Shown: positions 16,398 through 25,364, counted from the first letter of the stretch. The stretch: 35,369 nucleotides of DNA from Selenomonadaceae bacterium (GCA_017527075.1 JAFXQM010000026.1:1-35369), one strand, 5' to 3'. The notes: generated by a model from the letters alone, not told the origin. Program-made: numbers and translations.

Positions 16398-17084
16398 ATG
16401 TTTGCGGATTATCGTGTGGAAGACATTCGCCGGAAGATGCAAGCCATGGAGATTCGCCCGCTGGACGTGATGGTCACCGGCGTGACGGGCGCGGGCAAAT
16501 CCACGACGCTCAACGCTCTGTTCGGAAAGCAGGTCGCCAAAGTCGGAAACGGCGTTGAACCCGAGACGATGGATTTGAGCTACTACGAATTGAACAATGT
16601 CGCAAGATTTTGGGACACGCCCGGGCTCGGCGACGGCGTCGCCAAGGACAAAATCCACGAGAAAAAAATCGTCGACTTGCTCTACAAAACTTATTACAAA
16701 GACGACAAACCCTACGGCTGGATTGATTTGGTGCTCGTGATAATTGAGGGCATTAACCGCGACATGGGCTCGACTTACAAGTTGCTCAATGAAGTCATCG
16801 TTCCGAACTTTCAACGCAACAGAATTTTGGTGGCGGTCAATCAGGCGGACGTGGCAATGAAAGGTCGCCACTGGGACAGCTCTTACAACTGCCCCGACGC
16901 CACACTCGAAAATTTTTTGCGCAATCAAGTCAGCTCAATCAAAGGGCGCGTCCGCGAGGCGACAAGCGTCGATATCATCACGCCGATTTACTATTCGGGC
17001 GAGTACGGTTATAATGTCAACAAACTCATGGATTTGATTATCGACAACATTCCGAGAAACCGCCGCGATTTGGTTTTGCACTGA
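16398..17084 (+). CDS. P-loop GTPase, paralogue of the preceding gene, no tail
   Basis: 228 residues. G1 GVTGAGKST (~28-36), G3 DTPGLGDG (~72-79), G4 NQAD (~148-151), G5 YYSGEYG. It shares VGNGVEPETMDLS, GRHWD and the PIYYSGE segment with the GTPase at 15393, so the two arose by duplication, but it ends right after the G domain. The two may form a heterodimer, the first anchored by its glycine-zipper tail. ATG 16398 follows GAGGGGG. The gap to the kinase gene is 77 bases and holds a T10 tract that may partly end transcription. Confidence 0.88.
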   Translation: MFADYRVEDIRRKMQAMEIRPLDVMVTGVTGAGKSTTLNALFGKQVAKVGNGVEPETMDLSYYELNNVARFWDTPGLGDGVAKDKIHEKKIVDLLYKTYYKDDKPYGWIDLVLVIIEGINRDMGSTYKLLNEVIVPNFQRNRILVAVNQADVAMKGRHWDSSYNCPDATLENFLRNQVSSIKGRVREATSVDIITPIYYSGEYGYNVNKLMDLIIDNIPRNRRDLVLH

Positions 17085-17099
17085 ACGTTACTTGGGGTT

Positions 17100-17149
17100 G
17101 CGAGGCAGGAAGCTGAAAAATTTTTGTCTCGCGCCTCACTTTTTTTTTT
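17100..17149 (+). terminator. Possible attenuator/terminator before the kinase gene
   Basis: GCGAGGC (17100-17106) can pair with GTCTCGC (17126-17132), or GAGGC (17102-17106) with GCCTC (17133-17137); the two pairings exclude each other. A run of ten T follows at 17140-17149, just before the GAGGA ribosome site of the kinase gene. It may lower expression of the kinase relative to the GTPases. The stem is weak and set off from the T-run, so this is tentative. Confidence 0.35.
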
Positions 17150-17161
17150 GAGGACGGATAA

Positions 17162-20100
17162 ATGACAGACAACAGAAAGAAATTACCCGCCGGCACCGTG
17201 CTGGAGGACGGAAACGCGAAAATTATTTTGCGCGAAGAAGTCGGGCGCGGAGCAAGCTGCATAGTTTACAACGCGGAGCAAATCGACAAGGCCGGCATAA
17301 ATCACAACGTCCGAGTCAAAGAATGTTATCCCGTGTGGCTGTTCTTGGAGCGCGACGACCGAGGCAACTTGACGGCGAACATTTCGGACGCCGAAAAATT
17401 TTCCGCAGAGAAAAATCGTTTCCTCAAGGCTTACGAAAAAAATTCGGCGATACGAAATACGCTCGGGCTCGTAAACTCCACCGTGAACGTCGGCAACTTT
17501 TTGTACAAGAATCAAACTTGCTACTCGGTCATGACTTTTGACGAAGGCTCGGATTACAAAAATTATACCGACGCCTCGCTGAAGGAGCTGCTCATCCACA
17601 TCAAAAGTTTGTCGCTGATTATCGGCAAGTATCATCAAAGCGGTTACCTGCACCTCGACATCAAGCCGGAAAATATTTTGATACTGCCCGAAACCGCCGA
17701 ACACATTTTGCTTTTTGATTTTGACTCGATGATCTCTTTTGCGGATTTGAAAAGGGGAGCCGCCGTCACTGTCTCCTACTCCGACGGATTTTCCGCGCCG
17801 GAGCAAGTGCAAGGCAAAGTCGGCAAGATTGGAACTCACACGGATATTTTTTCTATCGGCGCGGTTCTTTTTTACAAACTCTTTGGGCGCAAAGTTCAAT
17901 TCGAAGATTGCACTTTGTCGGCTCGATATGACTTCACGAAAATAAAATATCCCGACAGCCGTTATCAGCCGCCGCTTTACAAAAAACTTCGGCAGTTTTT
18001 TAACAAGACTCTGTCGCTTTCAATTTTCTCGCGCTGGAAAAATATTGAGCCGCTGCTGAAAACTCTGGACGAATTAATTTTGCTCGTCGACACGGAAAGA
18101 ATTTTCCCGTGCGACAACTTCCATTACAACACCGCAAATTTTATCGGCCGCGCAGAAGAGCTTTCGGAGATTCACGAGACGCTCAAGCACAATCAATTAA
18201 TTTTTCTCTCAGGCCTCGGCGGACTGGGCAAAACGGAGCTCGCGAAAAAATATGCGGCTCAGCACCGCGAAGAATACGACACGATTATTTTCTGCAGATA
18301 CGACACGTCAATCGTCGACCTCGTCGCGAATGAAATTATCGTCAACGGTTTGGAGCAGGAGGAAGACGAATCGGCGGAAAATTTTTTCGCACGCAAACTT
18401 TCCGTCATGAAAAAAAATCTTGACGCGCGCTGCTTGATTATCGTCGACAATCTGGACACGGACGCGGACGAAAATCTTGAAGAATTATTTTCCTGCCCGT
18501 GCAAATTTATAATCACGACGCGCGAAGATTTCAGCGATTACAATTATCGTCAGCTGACCGTGGAGAAAATAAAAGACCCGACGGAAATTTTGGAAGTCTT
18601 TCGGACTTACAACGACACGCGTTACGATTCCGAAGATTTTTCGGCGACGGAAAAAATTATTCGGCTCGTCGACAACCACACGATGATGGTTGAGCTTATC
18701 GCAAAATATTTGCGCGAGACCGAAGAGAGCCCCGCCCGCCTGTACGAAAAATTTTTGGCGAACGAAGGCATAACCGCCGTCGACGACACGCGGGTCAAGC
18801 AACGCAAAGACAAACGGTTGCGCGCGACCGACCTCAACAAACATTTGCGCTTCCTCTTCAACCTCTCAAACTTTTCCGAGGACGAGCAGGAAATTATGCG
18901 GAGCCTCTCGCTTATGGGCGGCGTGCGGATTCGCGAATCGTATTTCGTCGAGATGCTCAGCCTTGAAAATTCTTCGCGCGTCGACGGACTCATAAAGCGC
19001 GGCTGGATTGAGTTCAACGACGCCACGGAAAAAATTTCTCTCCACCAAATTATTTTGGATTTGGTTTACGCGGACTTGAAGCCGACCACGGAAAATTGCC
19101 CGCACATAACCGCCGCGATGATTCAAACGTTAAAAAAAAATTTTTCGAGTTGGACGGAGGAAAGGGTCAGAGATAAATTCGCGGACATTTTCATGAGCAG
19201 AATATCGGGCGACGATTTGGCTTATGCCGAGTTGTGTTTGAATTACGGCGTGGAAAAATTTTTGGAGCCCGCCGAAAAAATTTGTCGCGACCGCGAGGCT
19301 TGGGACACACTGCAAAGACTTCACCGACTCAAAATTAAATACGCGCTGCAAATTAACTTTGAGGAATTTTCCGACGCGGCGGACCTGCATGAATATTTGA
19401 GCGGAAAATTAATTCGCGCGGCGGAGCTGCTCGACGAGGCGATTCAATTTTGCGACCGGCACTCGACCAATCCGAATTATTCCGCCAAAAATTATCTTGA
19501 GATTTCTCTGCTCGTCGACGAGGCGATACGCGGAGAAATTTTTTTCATCGCGGACGAAGAGTTCGCCGAGGAAATAAATCTTCTCTGCGGGAAAATTTTT
19601 TCATTGGCGGATTCGGCGGCAAAAAATTTGTCGGCGGCGACGGAGCTCACGGCGGAAGAAAAAATCATCATGCTGGAAAAAATCCGCGACCTTCACAGCG
19701 CGAGCGATTTCACCGCCCTGTACAGAAGTGAAAATTTTTCCGACCCCGCAAAGCAAATTTTTTACCAAGAGAAAATAAATAAGCTGAAGCCGAAAAATTT
19801 TTCGGAAGGTATCGTCGTCGACGCGACGGGCGTTTCTTTGAGCGAGGCGGCGTTCGATTGCCGATTCAAGGGCGAATTCGACAAAGCGATTGCTCTTTAC
19901 GAAAAAGCTTACGCTCTCGGCGTCGAGCCTTACGATTATGTTTTGCACGCGCTGGCGGAGACTTGTCGGGAAGCGGGTTACACGGCGCGCGCGATTGAAT
20001 ATTTGGAGCGCATATTGGAAATTGACCGCGAGCAGGAACGTCGCGGCGCGTCGAATTTTAAATTCACCTGTTACGCCTGCGACGACCTGATAAATATTTT

Positions 20101-21340
20101 TTTGGAGGAGGGACGGCGCGACGAGGCACGAAAACTTTCGGAAGAGTTGATTCGGCACAACGCGGGCGCAAAAAATTTTTACGAGGCAACTTGGTTGATT
20201 GTCGGGCGGTACGATTTGTATCGCTTGGAGACGGAGCCGCAAATAAAAAAAATTTTTTGGAAGAACTGCACGGAAAAATTTCGGTTGCTCGACGGCGAAG
20301 AAAAATTTCCAAACGCTTTGAACGGATTTTTAAAAGAGTATGCGCGCAAACTTCCCGCCGAAGAAAAAAGTTTGGCGACGCTCGACGCGCTGATAAAACG
20401 GGCGGAGAATTGGGGCGCGGAAGAACTCAAGCGCGCGCTTTTTGAGCGGGCGATAAAAATTTCGGAGGAGCTGTCGTGCGCCGAGTATCTCGTAAAATTT
20501 TTAACGGAGTACAGTTTGTTTTTGTGCGATAAGCCCGACGCGGCGTGCAAGGAGGCGATGACTTACTGCGACCGCGCCGAAAAATTTTTGGCGGCGAACA
20601 AAATCCGCGACGAATATCTTCAAAGCCTGATTTATTTCGCGCTGGCAAAATGTATGCGCGGCACGGAGGATTTTTCCCGCGAAGAAATTAACCGCGTCAA
20701 AGAAAAGTGCAACTGCATTTTGCTGACGGAGAAAAAAATTGAGCACGCCGCGGCCGCCGCTCGGAGCGAGGCATGGGAAGAGGCGGCGGATTTTTACGAA
20801 AGCTTTGACGCCCATGCCGAACGACTTCATTGCCTGAAGAAGGCTGCCGAGACGGTTCATGACTTTGAAAAAATTTGGCGGCTGAATTGCGGGATAATCG
20901 ACTGCCACATTTCTCTGAACGCGGCGGCGGAAGTCAACGGCGCGGTGCTCGCGCTTTACGAAAATTTGTTGGAAAATTTTTCCGCAGAGGAAAACTTTGC
21001 GGAGAAGATAAAAACTTTGGCGGGATACCTCGCAAAGACCGATGCCGCCGAAGAATTTTTCGCGCTGAATTTTTTCGCGGTGTATGCGGCTCTCGGCGAC
21101 GCGGTCGACACGAAATTAATTTCTTCCCCGAAGTTTAATCGGGCGGAGGAAAAAATTTTCTTTGAAGCTTTTCGGGCGGCCTTGGAAAATTCTTCCGCCG
21201 ATAAACTCGACTTTGTGAGCGACGTCTTCGCGGAGATTAAATCTTCCGCGAAAAATTTTCCCGCCGCCGAAAAATACGTCGCCGCGCTCGAAGAATTTCT
21301 GTACCGGAATCAATTCAACGAAATCGAATTCAAAAATTAA
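17162..21340 (+). CDS. Protein kinase-NB-ARC (STAND) ATPase-TPR protein
   Basis: 1392 residues in three parts. (1) Residues ~20-300 form a eukaryotic-like Ser/Thr kinase: glycine loop GRGASCIVY (~28-36), VRVKE Lys53, catalytic loop HLDIKPEN (Asp166), DFD (186-188) and APE (212-214), all present. (2) Residues ~325-680 form an NB-ARC type STAND NTPase: FIGRAEEL, Walker A GLGGLGKTE (351-359), Walker B CLIIVDNLD and sensor ITTRED (Arg454), then a winged-helix-like segment (FNLSNFSEDEQEIMRSLSLMGG). (3) The rest is helical repeats, including clear TPRs at ~895-985 (FDKAIALYEKAYALG). This layout resembles immune and signalling NLR proteins: repeats sense, NB-ARC oligomerises, kinase acts. No membrane segment. 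ATG 17162 follows GAGGA. It lies downstream of two GTPases on the same strand. Defence is an inference. Confidence 0.9.
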   Translation: MTDNRKKLPAGTVLEDGNAKIILREEVGRGASCIVYNAEQIDKAGINHNVRVKECYPVWLFLERDDRGNLTANISDAEKFSAEKNRFLKAYEKNSAIRNTLGLVNSTVNVGNFLYKNQTCYSVMTFDEGSDYKNYTDASLKELLIHIKSLSLIIGKYHQSGYLHLDIKPENILILPETAEHILLFDFDSMISFADLKRGAAVTVSYSDGFSAPEQVQGKVGKIGTHTDIFSIGAVLFYKLFGRKVQFEDCTLSARYDFTKIKYPDSRYQPPLYKKLRQFFNKTLSLSIFSRWKNIEPLLKTLDELILLVDTERIFPCDNFHYNTANFIGRAEELSEIHETLKHNQLIFLSGLGGLGKTELAKKYAAQHREEYDTIIFCRYDTSIVDLVANEIIVNGLEQEEDESAENFFARKLSVMKKNLDARCLIIVDNLDTDADENLEELFSCPCKFIITTREDFSDYNYRQLTVEKIKDPTEILEVFRTYNDTRYDSEDFSATEKIIRLVDNHTMMVELIAKYLRETEESPARLYEKFLANEGITAVDDTRVKQRKDKRLRATDLNKHLRFLFNLSNFSEDEQEIMRSLSLMGGVRIRESYFVEMLSLENSSRVDGLIKRGWIEFNDATEKISLHQIILDLVYADLKPTTENCPHITAAMIQTLKKNFSSWTEERVRDKFADIFMSRISGDDLAYAELCLNYGVEKFLEPAEKICRDREAWDTLQRLHRLKIKYALQINFEEFSDAADLHEYLSGKLIRAAELLDEAIQFCDRHSTNPNYSAKNYLEISLLVDEAIRGEIFFIADEEFAEEINLLCGKIFSLADSAAKNLSAATELTAEEKIIMLEKIRDLHSASDFTALYRSENFSDPAKQIFYQEKINKLKPKNFSEGIVVDATGVSLSEAAFDCRFKGEFDKAIALYEKAYALGVEPYDYVLHALAETCREAGYTARAIEYLERILEIDREQERRGASNFKFTCYACDDLINIFLEEGRRDEARKLSEELIRHNAGAKNFYEATWLIVGRYDLYRLETEPQIKKIFWKNCTEKFRLLDGEEKFPNALNGFLKEYARKLPAEEKSLATLDALIKRAENWGAEELKRALFERAIKISEELSCAEYLVKFLTEYSLFLCDKPDAACKEAMTYCDRAEKFLAANKIRDEYLQSLIYFALAKCMRGTEDFSREEINRVKEKCNCILLTEKKIEHAAAAARSEAWEEAADFYESFDAHAERLHCLKKAAETVHDFEKIWRLNCGIIDCHISLNAAAEVNGAVLALYENLLENFSAEENFAEKIKTLAGYLAKTDAAEEFFALNFFAVYAALGDAVDTKLISSPKFNRAEEKIFFEAFRAALENSSADKLDFVSDVFAEIKSSAKNFPAAEKYVAALEEFLYRNQFNEIEFKN

Positions 21341-21354
21341 TCGGGAGATTTTTT

Positions 21355-21972
21355 ATGGAAAAAATTTTGTTGCACATGTGTTGCGGACCGTGCTCGTGTT
21401 ACCCGACGAAAAAATTGCGCGCGGAGGGTTTTGAGCCGGTCGGTTATTTTTTTAATCCGAACATTCACCCGCACCAAGAATGGCGGCTGCGTTTGCGGAC
21501 GGCGCGCGAATTTTCCGAGAAGGTCGGGATAAAATTTTTCGCGGACAATCATTACCGCCTGCGCGAGTATCTGGCAAAAGTTTGGAGCGTCGTCGACGAG
21601 GCGGACACGATTCAATTCGGCGACGGCTTTCACAGACGCTGCGGCATTTGTTACGCTTGGCGACTGGGTGAGGCGGCGCGATTCGCGGCGGAAAATAATT
21701 TTGAAATTTTTACGTCGACGCTTTTTTACAGCCGCCACCAAAATCACGCGCTGATGAAAAAAATCGCCGAGCACTTCGCGGAGAAGTTCGGAGTAAAATT
21801 TTTTTATGAGGACTTCCGCGCGGGCTGGCAGGAAGGCATTGACTTGAGCTTGGAGCTGGGGCTTTATCGGCAAAATTATTGCGGCTGCCTGTTCAGCGAG
21901 GAGGAACGCTTCAGCAACGACCTGCGCAAGGCACGGAAAAAATTTTTCGCCGACAGACAATCGCGGGCTTGA
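21355..21972 (+). CDS. queH: Epoxyqueuosine reductase QueH (DUF208)
   Basis: 205 residues, normal for QueH, which reduces epoxyqueuosine to queuosine in tRNA using an iron-sulfur cluster. The cysteine motifs are intact: HMCCGPCS (Cys9, Cys10), RRCGICY (~100) and NYCGC (~180). The SRHQNH segment is also family-typical. ATG 21355 follows GGGAG by 8 bases, 14 bases after the kinase gene stop, so it may be read through from that gene although its job is unrelated. It converges with mutS across a shared terminator. Confidence 0.93.
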   Translation: MEKILLHMCCGPCSCYPTKKLRAEGFEPVGYFFNPNIHPHQEWRLRLRTAREFSEKVGIKFFADNHYRLREYLAKVWSVVDEADTIQFGDGFHRRCGICYAWRLGEAARFAAENNFEIFTSTLFYSRHQNHALMKKIAEHFAEKFGVKFFYEDFRAGWQEGIDLSLELGLYRQNYCGCLFSEEERFSNDLRKARKKFFADRQSRA

Positions 21973-22003
21973 AAAAATTTTCGGCGGCTTTTCGGCACAA
22001 AAA

Positions 22004-22030
22004 AACTCCTTTGCACGTGGCAGAGGAGTT
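22004..22030 (-). terminator. Terminator of mutS, possibly bidirectional
   Basis: AACTCCT (22004-22010) pairs with AGGAGTT (22024-22030), with an inner TGC/GCA pairing. On the minus strand it is followed by a T-run (plus-strand AAAAA at 22001 and on), ending mutS transcripts. On the plus strand the tail AAATTTTATTTT is weaker but may end queH. Confidence 0.75.
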
Positions 22031-22035
22031 AAATT

Positions 22036-24594
22036 TTATTTTCCGATTTCCTTTTTGACTTGCTGCTGAAGTTCATAAAGCTTGCTCATGGCTTCAATCG
22101 GCGTGAGGCTGGGCACGTCCAGGGCGAGTAAATCTTTCATGCTGTGCGCGACGAACAAATCGGGCGCGGCATTTTTTTTGTTTTCGACGGGACGAACGGG
22201 CGCGGCGGTTTCCATGGACTTGAGAATTTCTTCGGCGCGACGCATGACGGATTTCGGGAGCCCCGCGAGTTTGGCGACCTGAATGCCGTAAGATTTATCC
22301 GCGCCGCCCTGCTTGATTCGGCGCAGGAAAATAATTTCGTTGCCGCGCTCTCGGACAGCCACGGAAAAATTTTCAATGCGCGAAGAAGTTTCCGCCAAGT
22401 CGGTCAGCTCGTGGTAATGCGTGGCGAAAAGAGTTTTTGCGCGGATTTTTTTGTCGAGATACTCAATCACGGCGCGGGCGATGCTCATGCCGTCGAAAGT
22501 GGAAGTGCCGCGCCCGACCTCATCGAGGACAATCAGGCTGCGTTCGGTTGCGTACTTCAAAATTTGCGCGACCTCATTCATCTCCACCATGAACGTCGAT
22601 TGCCCGCTGACCAAATCATCACTCGCGCCGATTCGGGTAAAAATTCTGTCGACGGGAGAAATATCCGCGCTCGCCGCGGGAATGAAACTGCCCGCCTGCG
22701 TCATCAAAGTAAGCAACGCGACCTGCCGCATGTAAGTGGACTTGCCCGCCATGTTCGGGCCGGTGATAATCATCATGGCGCAACGATTCGGCGCAAGGCT
22801 CGTGTCATTGGGGACGAACAATCCGCCCGTCAAAATTTTTTCGACCAGCGGGTGTCGCCCGTCGCGAATGTCAATCCGTCCGTCGATATTCAAATCGGGG
22901 CGCGTGTAATTATTCGCCTGCGCGGCCTCGGCCATGCTCGCCACTACATCAATCAGCGCGATTCTCTTGGCGGTGTTCTGAATCTGCGGCAGACGCGTTT
23001 TGATTCGGTCACGAACCTCGCAGAAGAGATTGTATTCGAGATTGACGATTCGTTCCTGCGCGCCGAGGATTTTTGTTTCAAAATCTTTCAGCTCCGGCGT
23101 GATGTATCGTTCGGCGTTGACGAGAGTTTGCTTGCGAATGTAATTGGCGGGGATTTTACTCGCGCCGCTGTGCCTGACTTCAATGTAATAACCGAAGACG
23201 CGATTGTACCCGACCTTGAGCGCGCGAATGCCCGTCCGAGTTTTCTCGCGCTCCTCAAACTCTTGGAGGAAGGCGCGGCTGTCCATGGAAATGCGGCGCA
23301 GTTCGTCGAGCTCCGCGTTGTAACCGGCGTTGATGATTCCGCCGTCGCGCACGGAAAGGGAGGCGTTCTCGCTGATTGCGGCGTCGATGAGTTTTGCTTC
23401 GGCTGTGAAGTCGTCGAGGCCGTCGCGGCACGCGGCAAGGATATCGCTTTGCAAATCGCCGAGAGCCTCAAAAATTTTCGGCACGGCCAAGAAAGAAATT
23501 TTCAGCGCGAGCAAATCGCGGGCGTTGGACGAGCCGACTTCAATCTTTGTCATGAGCCGTTCGAAGTCGTGAATGTCTTTCAGCGTCTCGCGCAAACTTC
23601 TTCGCGCGTTGAAATTTTTAAACAGCTCCTCCACGGCGTCGAGCCTGCGATTAATCGCGGTGATGTCGACGAGCGGGCTTTCCAACCAGCGACGCAGCAG
23701 CCGATTGCCCGCGGCGGTCTTCGTGAAGTCGAGCACCGCAAAGAGCGTATCTTTTTTGGAGCCGTCGCGCAAATTTTTTACGACCTCCAAATTTTTCAGC
23801 GCGGTTGCGTCGAGGATTAAATGGTTGCTCATGTCGAGCCGCGCGAGTTTGGAAATGTGATTCAAATCCGTGCGAACGGTTCGATGAATGTACTGCAAAA
23901 GATTTTCCACAGCTTGGGCGGCGAGTTCGGCGGCGGGCAGTTCGTCTTCGGGGAAATGTTCGGCGGAAAAATTTTTGTCGAAAGTTTTTTCCGCAGTAAT
24001 CGTCGTGAAGGAGCAGCCGTCGAGTTTCAGTTCGGAGAAATTTTTCAGCCGCTTGAAAAAGGATAAGCCGTCGGGAATTAAAATTTCGCGCGGAGAAAGT
24101 CGGTAAAGCTCGTCGAAAAGATTTTGCTCGCGTGAGCCGCCGTCATAAAGCGCGAAAAAAATTTCGCCCGTGGAAATGTCCGCGCCCGCCAGAGAAATTT
24201 CGCCGCCGTCCTCCAGAATCAGCACGAGATAATTGTTGCCGCTGTTCGAGAGAGAATCTTCCGTGAGAATCGTGCCGGGCGTTACGATTTTTGTCAGCGC
24301 GCGCTCGGTCAGCCCCTTTGCCTTCGGGTCGCCGATTTGGTCGACGACTGCCACGCGATATCCCTTGTCGACGAGTTTTTGCAGATAATTTTCGACGGCA
24401 TGGGCGGGCACGCCGCACATCGGAACTTTTTGCCGCTTGGTCAAAGTCAAACCGATTTCCTTGGAGGCGGTCAGCGCGTCGTCGTAAAACATCTCGAAGA
24501 AGTCGCCGAGTCGGAAAAATAAAAGTTCATCGGGGTGCTGCGCCTTCTGCGCGTGATATTGTTCCATCATCGGCGTCAAGTTTTTTTCGTTCAA
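22036..24594 (-). CDS. mutS: DNA mismatch repair protein MutS
   Basis: 852 residues, full length for MutS, the mismatch-recognition ATPase. The N-terminal mismatch-binding domain has the Phe-x-Glu motif in DFFEMF (Phe32, Glu34). The C-terminal ATPase has Walker A GPNMAGKSTYMRQ (~613) and VLDEVGRGTSTFDG (Walker B and dimer-signature region). The C-terminal end (ALDVPSLTPIEAMSKLYELQ) is the usual small tail. The start is TTG 24594, preceded at 5-6 bases by GGAGGTGA; ATG alternatives 24 bases in lack a site. mutL does not follow; the gene is single and converges on queH. Confidence 0.97.
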   Translation of the reverse strand: MNEKNLTPMMEQYHAQKAQHPDELLFFRLGDFFEMFYDDALTASKEIGLTLTKRQKVPMCGVPAHAVENYLQKLVDKGYRVAVVDQIGDPKAKGLTERALTKIVTPGTILTEDSLSNSGNNYLVLILEDGGEISLAGADISTGEIFFALYDGGSREQNLFDELYRLSPREILIPDGLSFFKRLKNFSELKLDGCSFTTITAEKTFDKNFSAEHFPEDELPAAELAAQAVENLLQYIHRTVRTDLNHISKLARLDMSNHLILDATALKNLEVVKNLRDGSKKDTLFAVLDFTKTAAGNRLLRRWLESPLVDITAINRRLDAVEELFKNFNARRSLRETLKDIHDFERLMTKIEVGSSNARDLLALKISFLAVPKIFEALGDLQSDILAACRDGLDDFTAEAKLIDAAISENASLSVRDGGIINAGYNAELDELRRISMDSRAFLQEFEEREKTRTGIRALKVGYNRVFGYYIEVRHSGASKIPANYIRKQTLVNAERYITPELKDFETKILGAQERIVNLEYNLFCEVRDRIKTRLPQIQNTAKRIALIDVVASMAEAAQANNYTRPDLNIDGRIDIRDGRHPLVEKILTGGLFVPNDTSLAPNRCAMMIITGPNMAGKSTYMRQVALLTLMTQAGSFIPAASADISPVDRIFTRIGASDDLVSGQSTFMVEMNEVAQILKYATERSLIVLDEVGRGTSTFDGMSIARAVIEYLDKKIRAKTLFATHYHELTDLAETSSRIENFSVAVRERGNEIIFLRRIKQGGADKSYGIQVAKLAGLPKSVMRRAEEILKSMETAAPVRPVENKKNAAPDLFVAHSMKDLLALDVPSLTPIEAMSKLYELQQQVKKEIGK

Positions 24595-24763
24595 ATCTTC
24601 ACCTCCGAAAAATTTTTCAGCGGCAGTTTAACACCTCGCGCCGGCATTGTCCAAAAAAAAATCGCCGCGCCCGACGAAATATTCCGCAACGCAAACTTGA
24701 TACTCGCGACACAAAAACTTTTTCCGCCGATAATTCCCGACGGCATAAACGAGCCGCGAATCA

Positions 24764-25027
24764 GAGGCCGTCATGGATGACGGCCGCGCCGCGTCTGACG
24801 CCGTGATGGCGTCATCCGGCGCACACCAGGCACGGGTTACTCGATACTCCGAACTACGAACGAGCAGCCGCCCCCGCGAGGCGTCCTTTCTCTTTGCTTC
24901 TTTCTCTTTGGGCACGCAAAGAGAAAGAAGGTTCAGCAGACAAAAAAATTTTTTCCGCCCTAATGAGCAAGACGCGCCCAAGCATTGAGGACGGATTCTG
25001 CGTGCCCACTCTTGAGAAAGACAGGAC
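24764..25027 (-). repeat. Structured dispersed repeat, copy 1 (inverted)
   Basis: About 264 bases, related to copies 2 (28074) and 3 (30810) in reverse orientation. It fills most of the 24595-25043 gap between mutS and the tRNA operon; the rest of that gap (24595-24763) shows nothing I can name. In element order it has: a CTTTCTCAAGAG mini-hairpin at the left end; a perfect 14-bp stem with 6-base loop (plus-strand 24897-24930, CTTCTTTCTCTTTG / CAAAGAGAAAGAAG); a further copy of the CAAAGAGAAAG arm (24886-24896 in complement); a CCTCGCGGGGGCGGCTGCTC core; a TGACGCC/GGCGTCA hairpin (24796-24814); and the terminal palindrome GGCCGTCAT/ATGACGGCC (24766-24785). No coding function is likely. Confidence 0.85.
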
Positions 25028-25043
25028 AAACCTCCGCAAAGCA

Positions 25044-25069
25044 AAAGTGCCGCCTTTCGACGACACTTT
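25044..25069 (-). terminator. Terminator of the tRNA operon
   Basis: AAAGTGCCG (25044-25052) pairs with CGACACTTT (25061-25069); on the minus strand a T-rich tract TTTTGCTTT follows. The loop sequence (TCGAAAGG on the minus strand) is the same as in the rRNA operon terminator at 34727. Confidence 0.7.
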
Positions 25070-25079
25070 GATTTCAATG

Positions 25080-25164
25080 TGGTGGGCAGGGATGGATTCG
25101 AACCATCGTACTCAGTGAGAACGGATTTACAGTCCGTCGCCTTTAACCACTCGGCCACCTACCC
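25080..25164 (-). tRNA. tRNA-Tyr (GTA)
   Basis: Acceptor GGGTAGG/CCTGCCC, anticodon loop with GTA, long variable arm as in class II tRNA-Tyr, TTCGAAT T-loop, and encoded CCA (plus-strand TGG at 25080-25082). Confidence 0.95.
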
Positions 25165-25165
25165 G

Positions 25166-25243
25166 TGGCGACCCTGGAGGGACTTGAACCCCCGACCCTT
25201 TGATTCGTAGTCAAATACTCTAATCCAACTGAGCTACAGAGTC
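25166..25243 (-). tRNA. tRNA-Arg (ACG)
   Basis: Acceptor GACTCTG/CAGGGTC, anticodon loop CTACGAA (ACG; A34 expected to be edited to inosine), TTCAAGT T-loop, encoded CCA. Only one base separates it from tRNA-Tyr. Confidence 0.94.
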
Positions 25244-25256
25244 GTTTATGCAAAGT

Positions 25257-25333
25257 TGGTGGACCCACCAGGACTTGAACCTGGGACCGACCGGTTATGA
25301 GCCGGTTGCTCTAACCAACTGAGCTACGGGTCC
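25257..25333 (-). tRNA. tRNA-Met (CAT), elongator type
   Basis: Acceptor GGACCCG with TGGGTCC, anticodon CAT, encoded CCA. The first base pair is normal and the D-arm is of elongator type, so it is not the initiator. A tRNA-Ile2 (lysidine-modified CAT) cannot be fully excluded by eye. Confidence 0.88.
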
Positions 25334-25364
25334 AACCGGTTAACCAACTTGTTGTCAAAAAAAT

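Noticed and set aside
15177..16928. Open frame of 583 codons on the minus strand
   Set aside because: It lies opposite the two GTPases, which have clear motifs and ribosome sites. The frame is open only because of the codon bias of the real genes.
12983..21340. Prophage or integrative element
   Set aside because: No integrase, transposase, phage structural or replication gene, and no direct repeats or tRNA-site junctions at the edges were seen.
21355..21972. QueH as part of the GTPase-kinase system
   Set aside because: It is a standard tRNA-modification enzyme. Its 14-base gap may only mean read-through.
22144..23820. Open frame of 558 codons on the plus strand
   Set aside because: It is the reverse-complement shadow of mutS.
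24628..25158. Protein-like frame containing PKEKEAKRKDASRGR
   Set aside because: It runs through the structured repeat and into tRNA-Tyr. The recurrence of similar peptides in the other repeat copies is due to the repeat, not to a gene.
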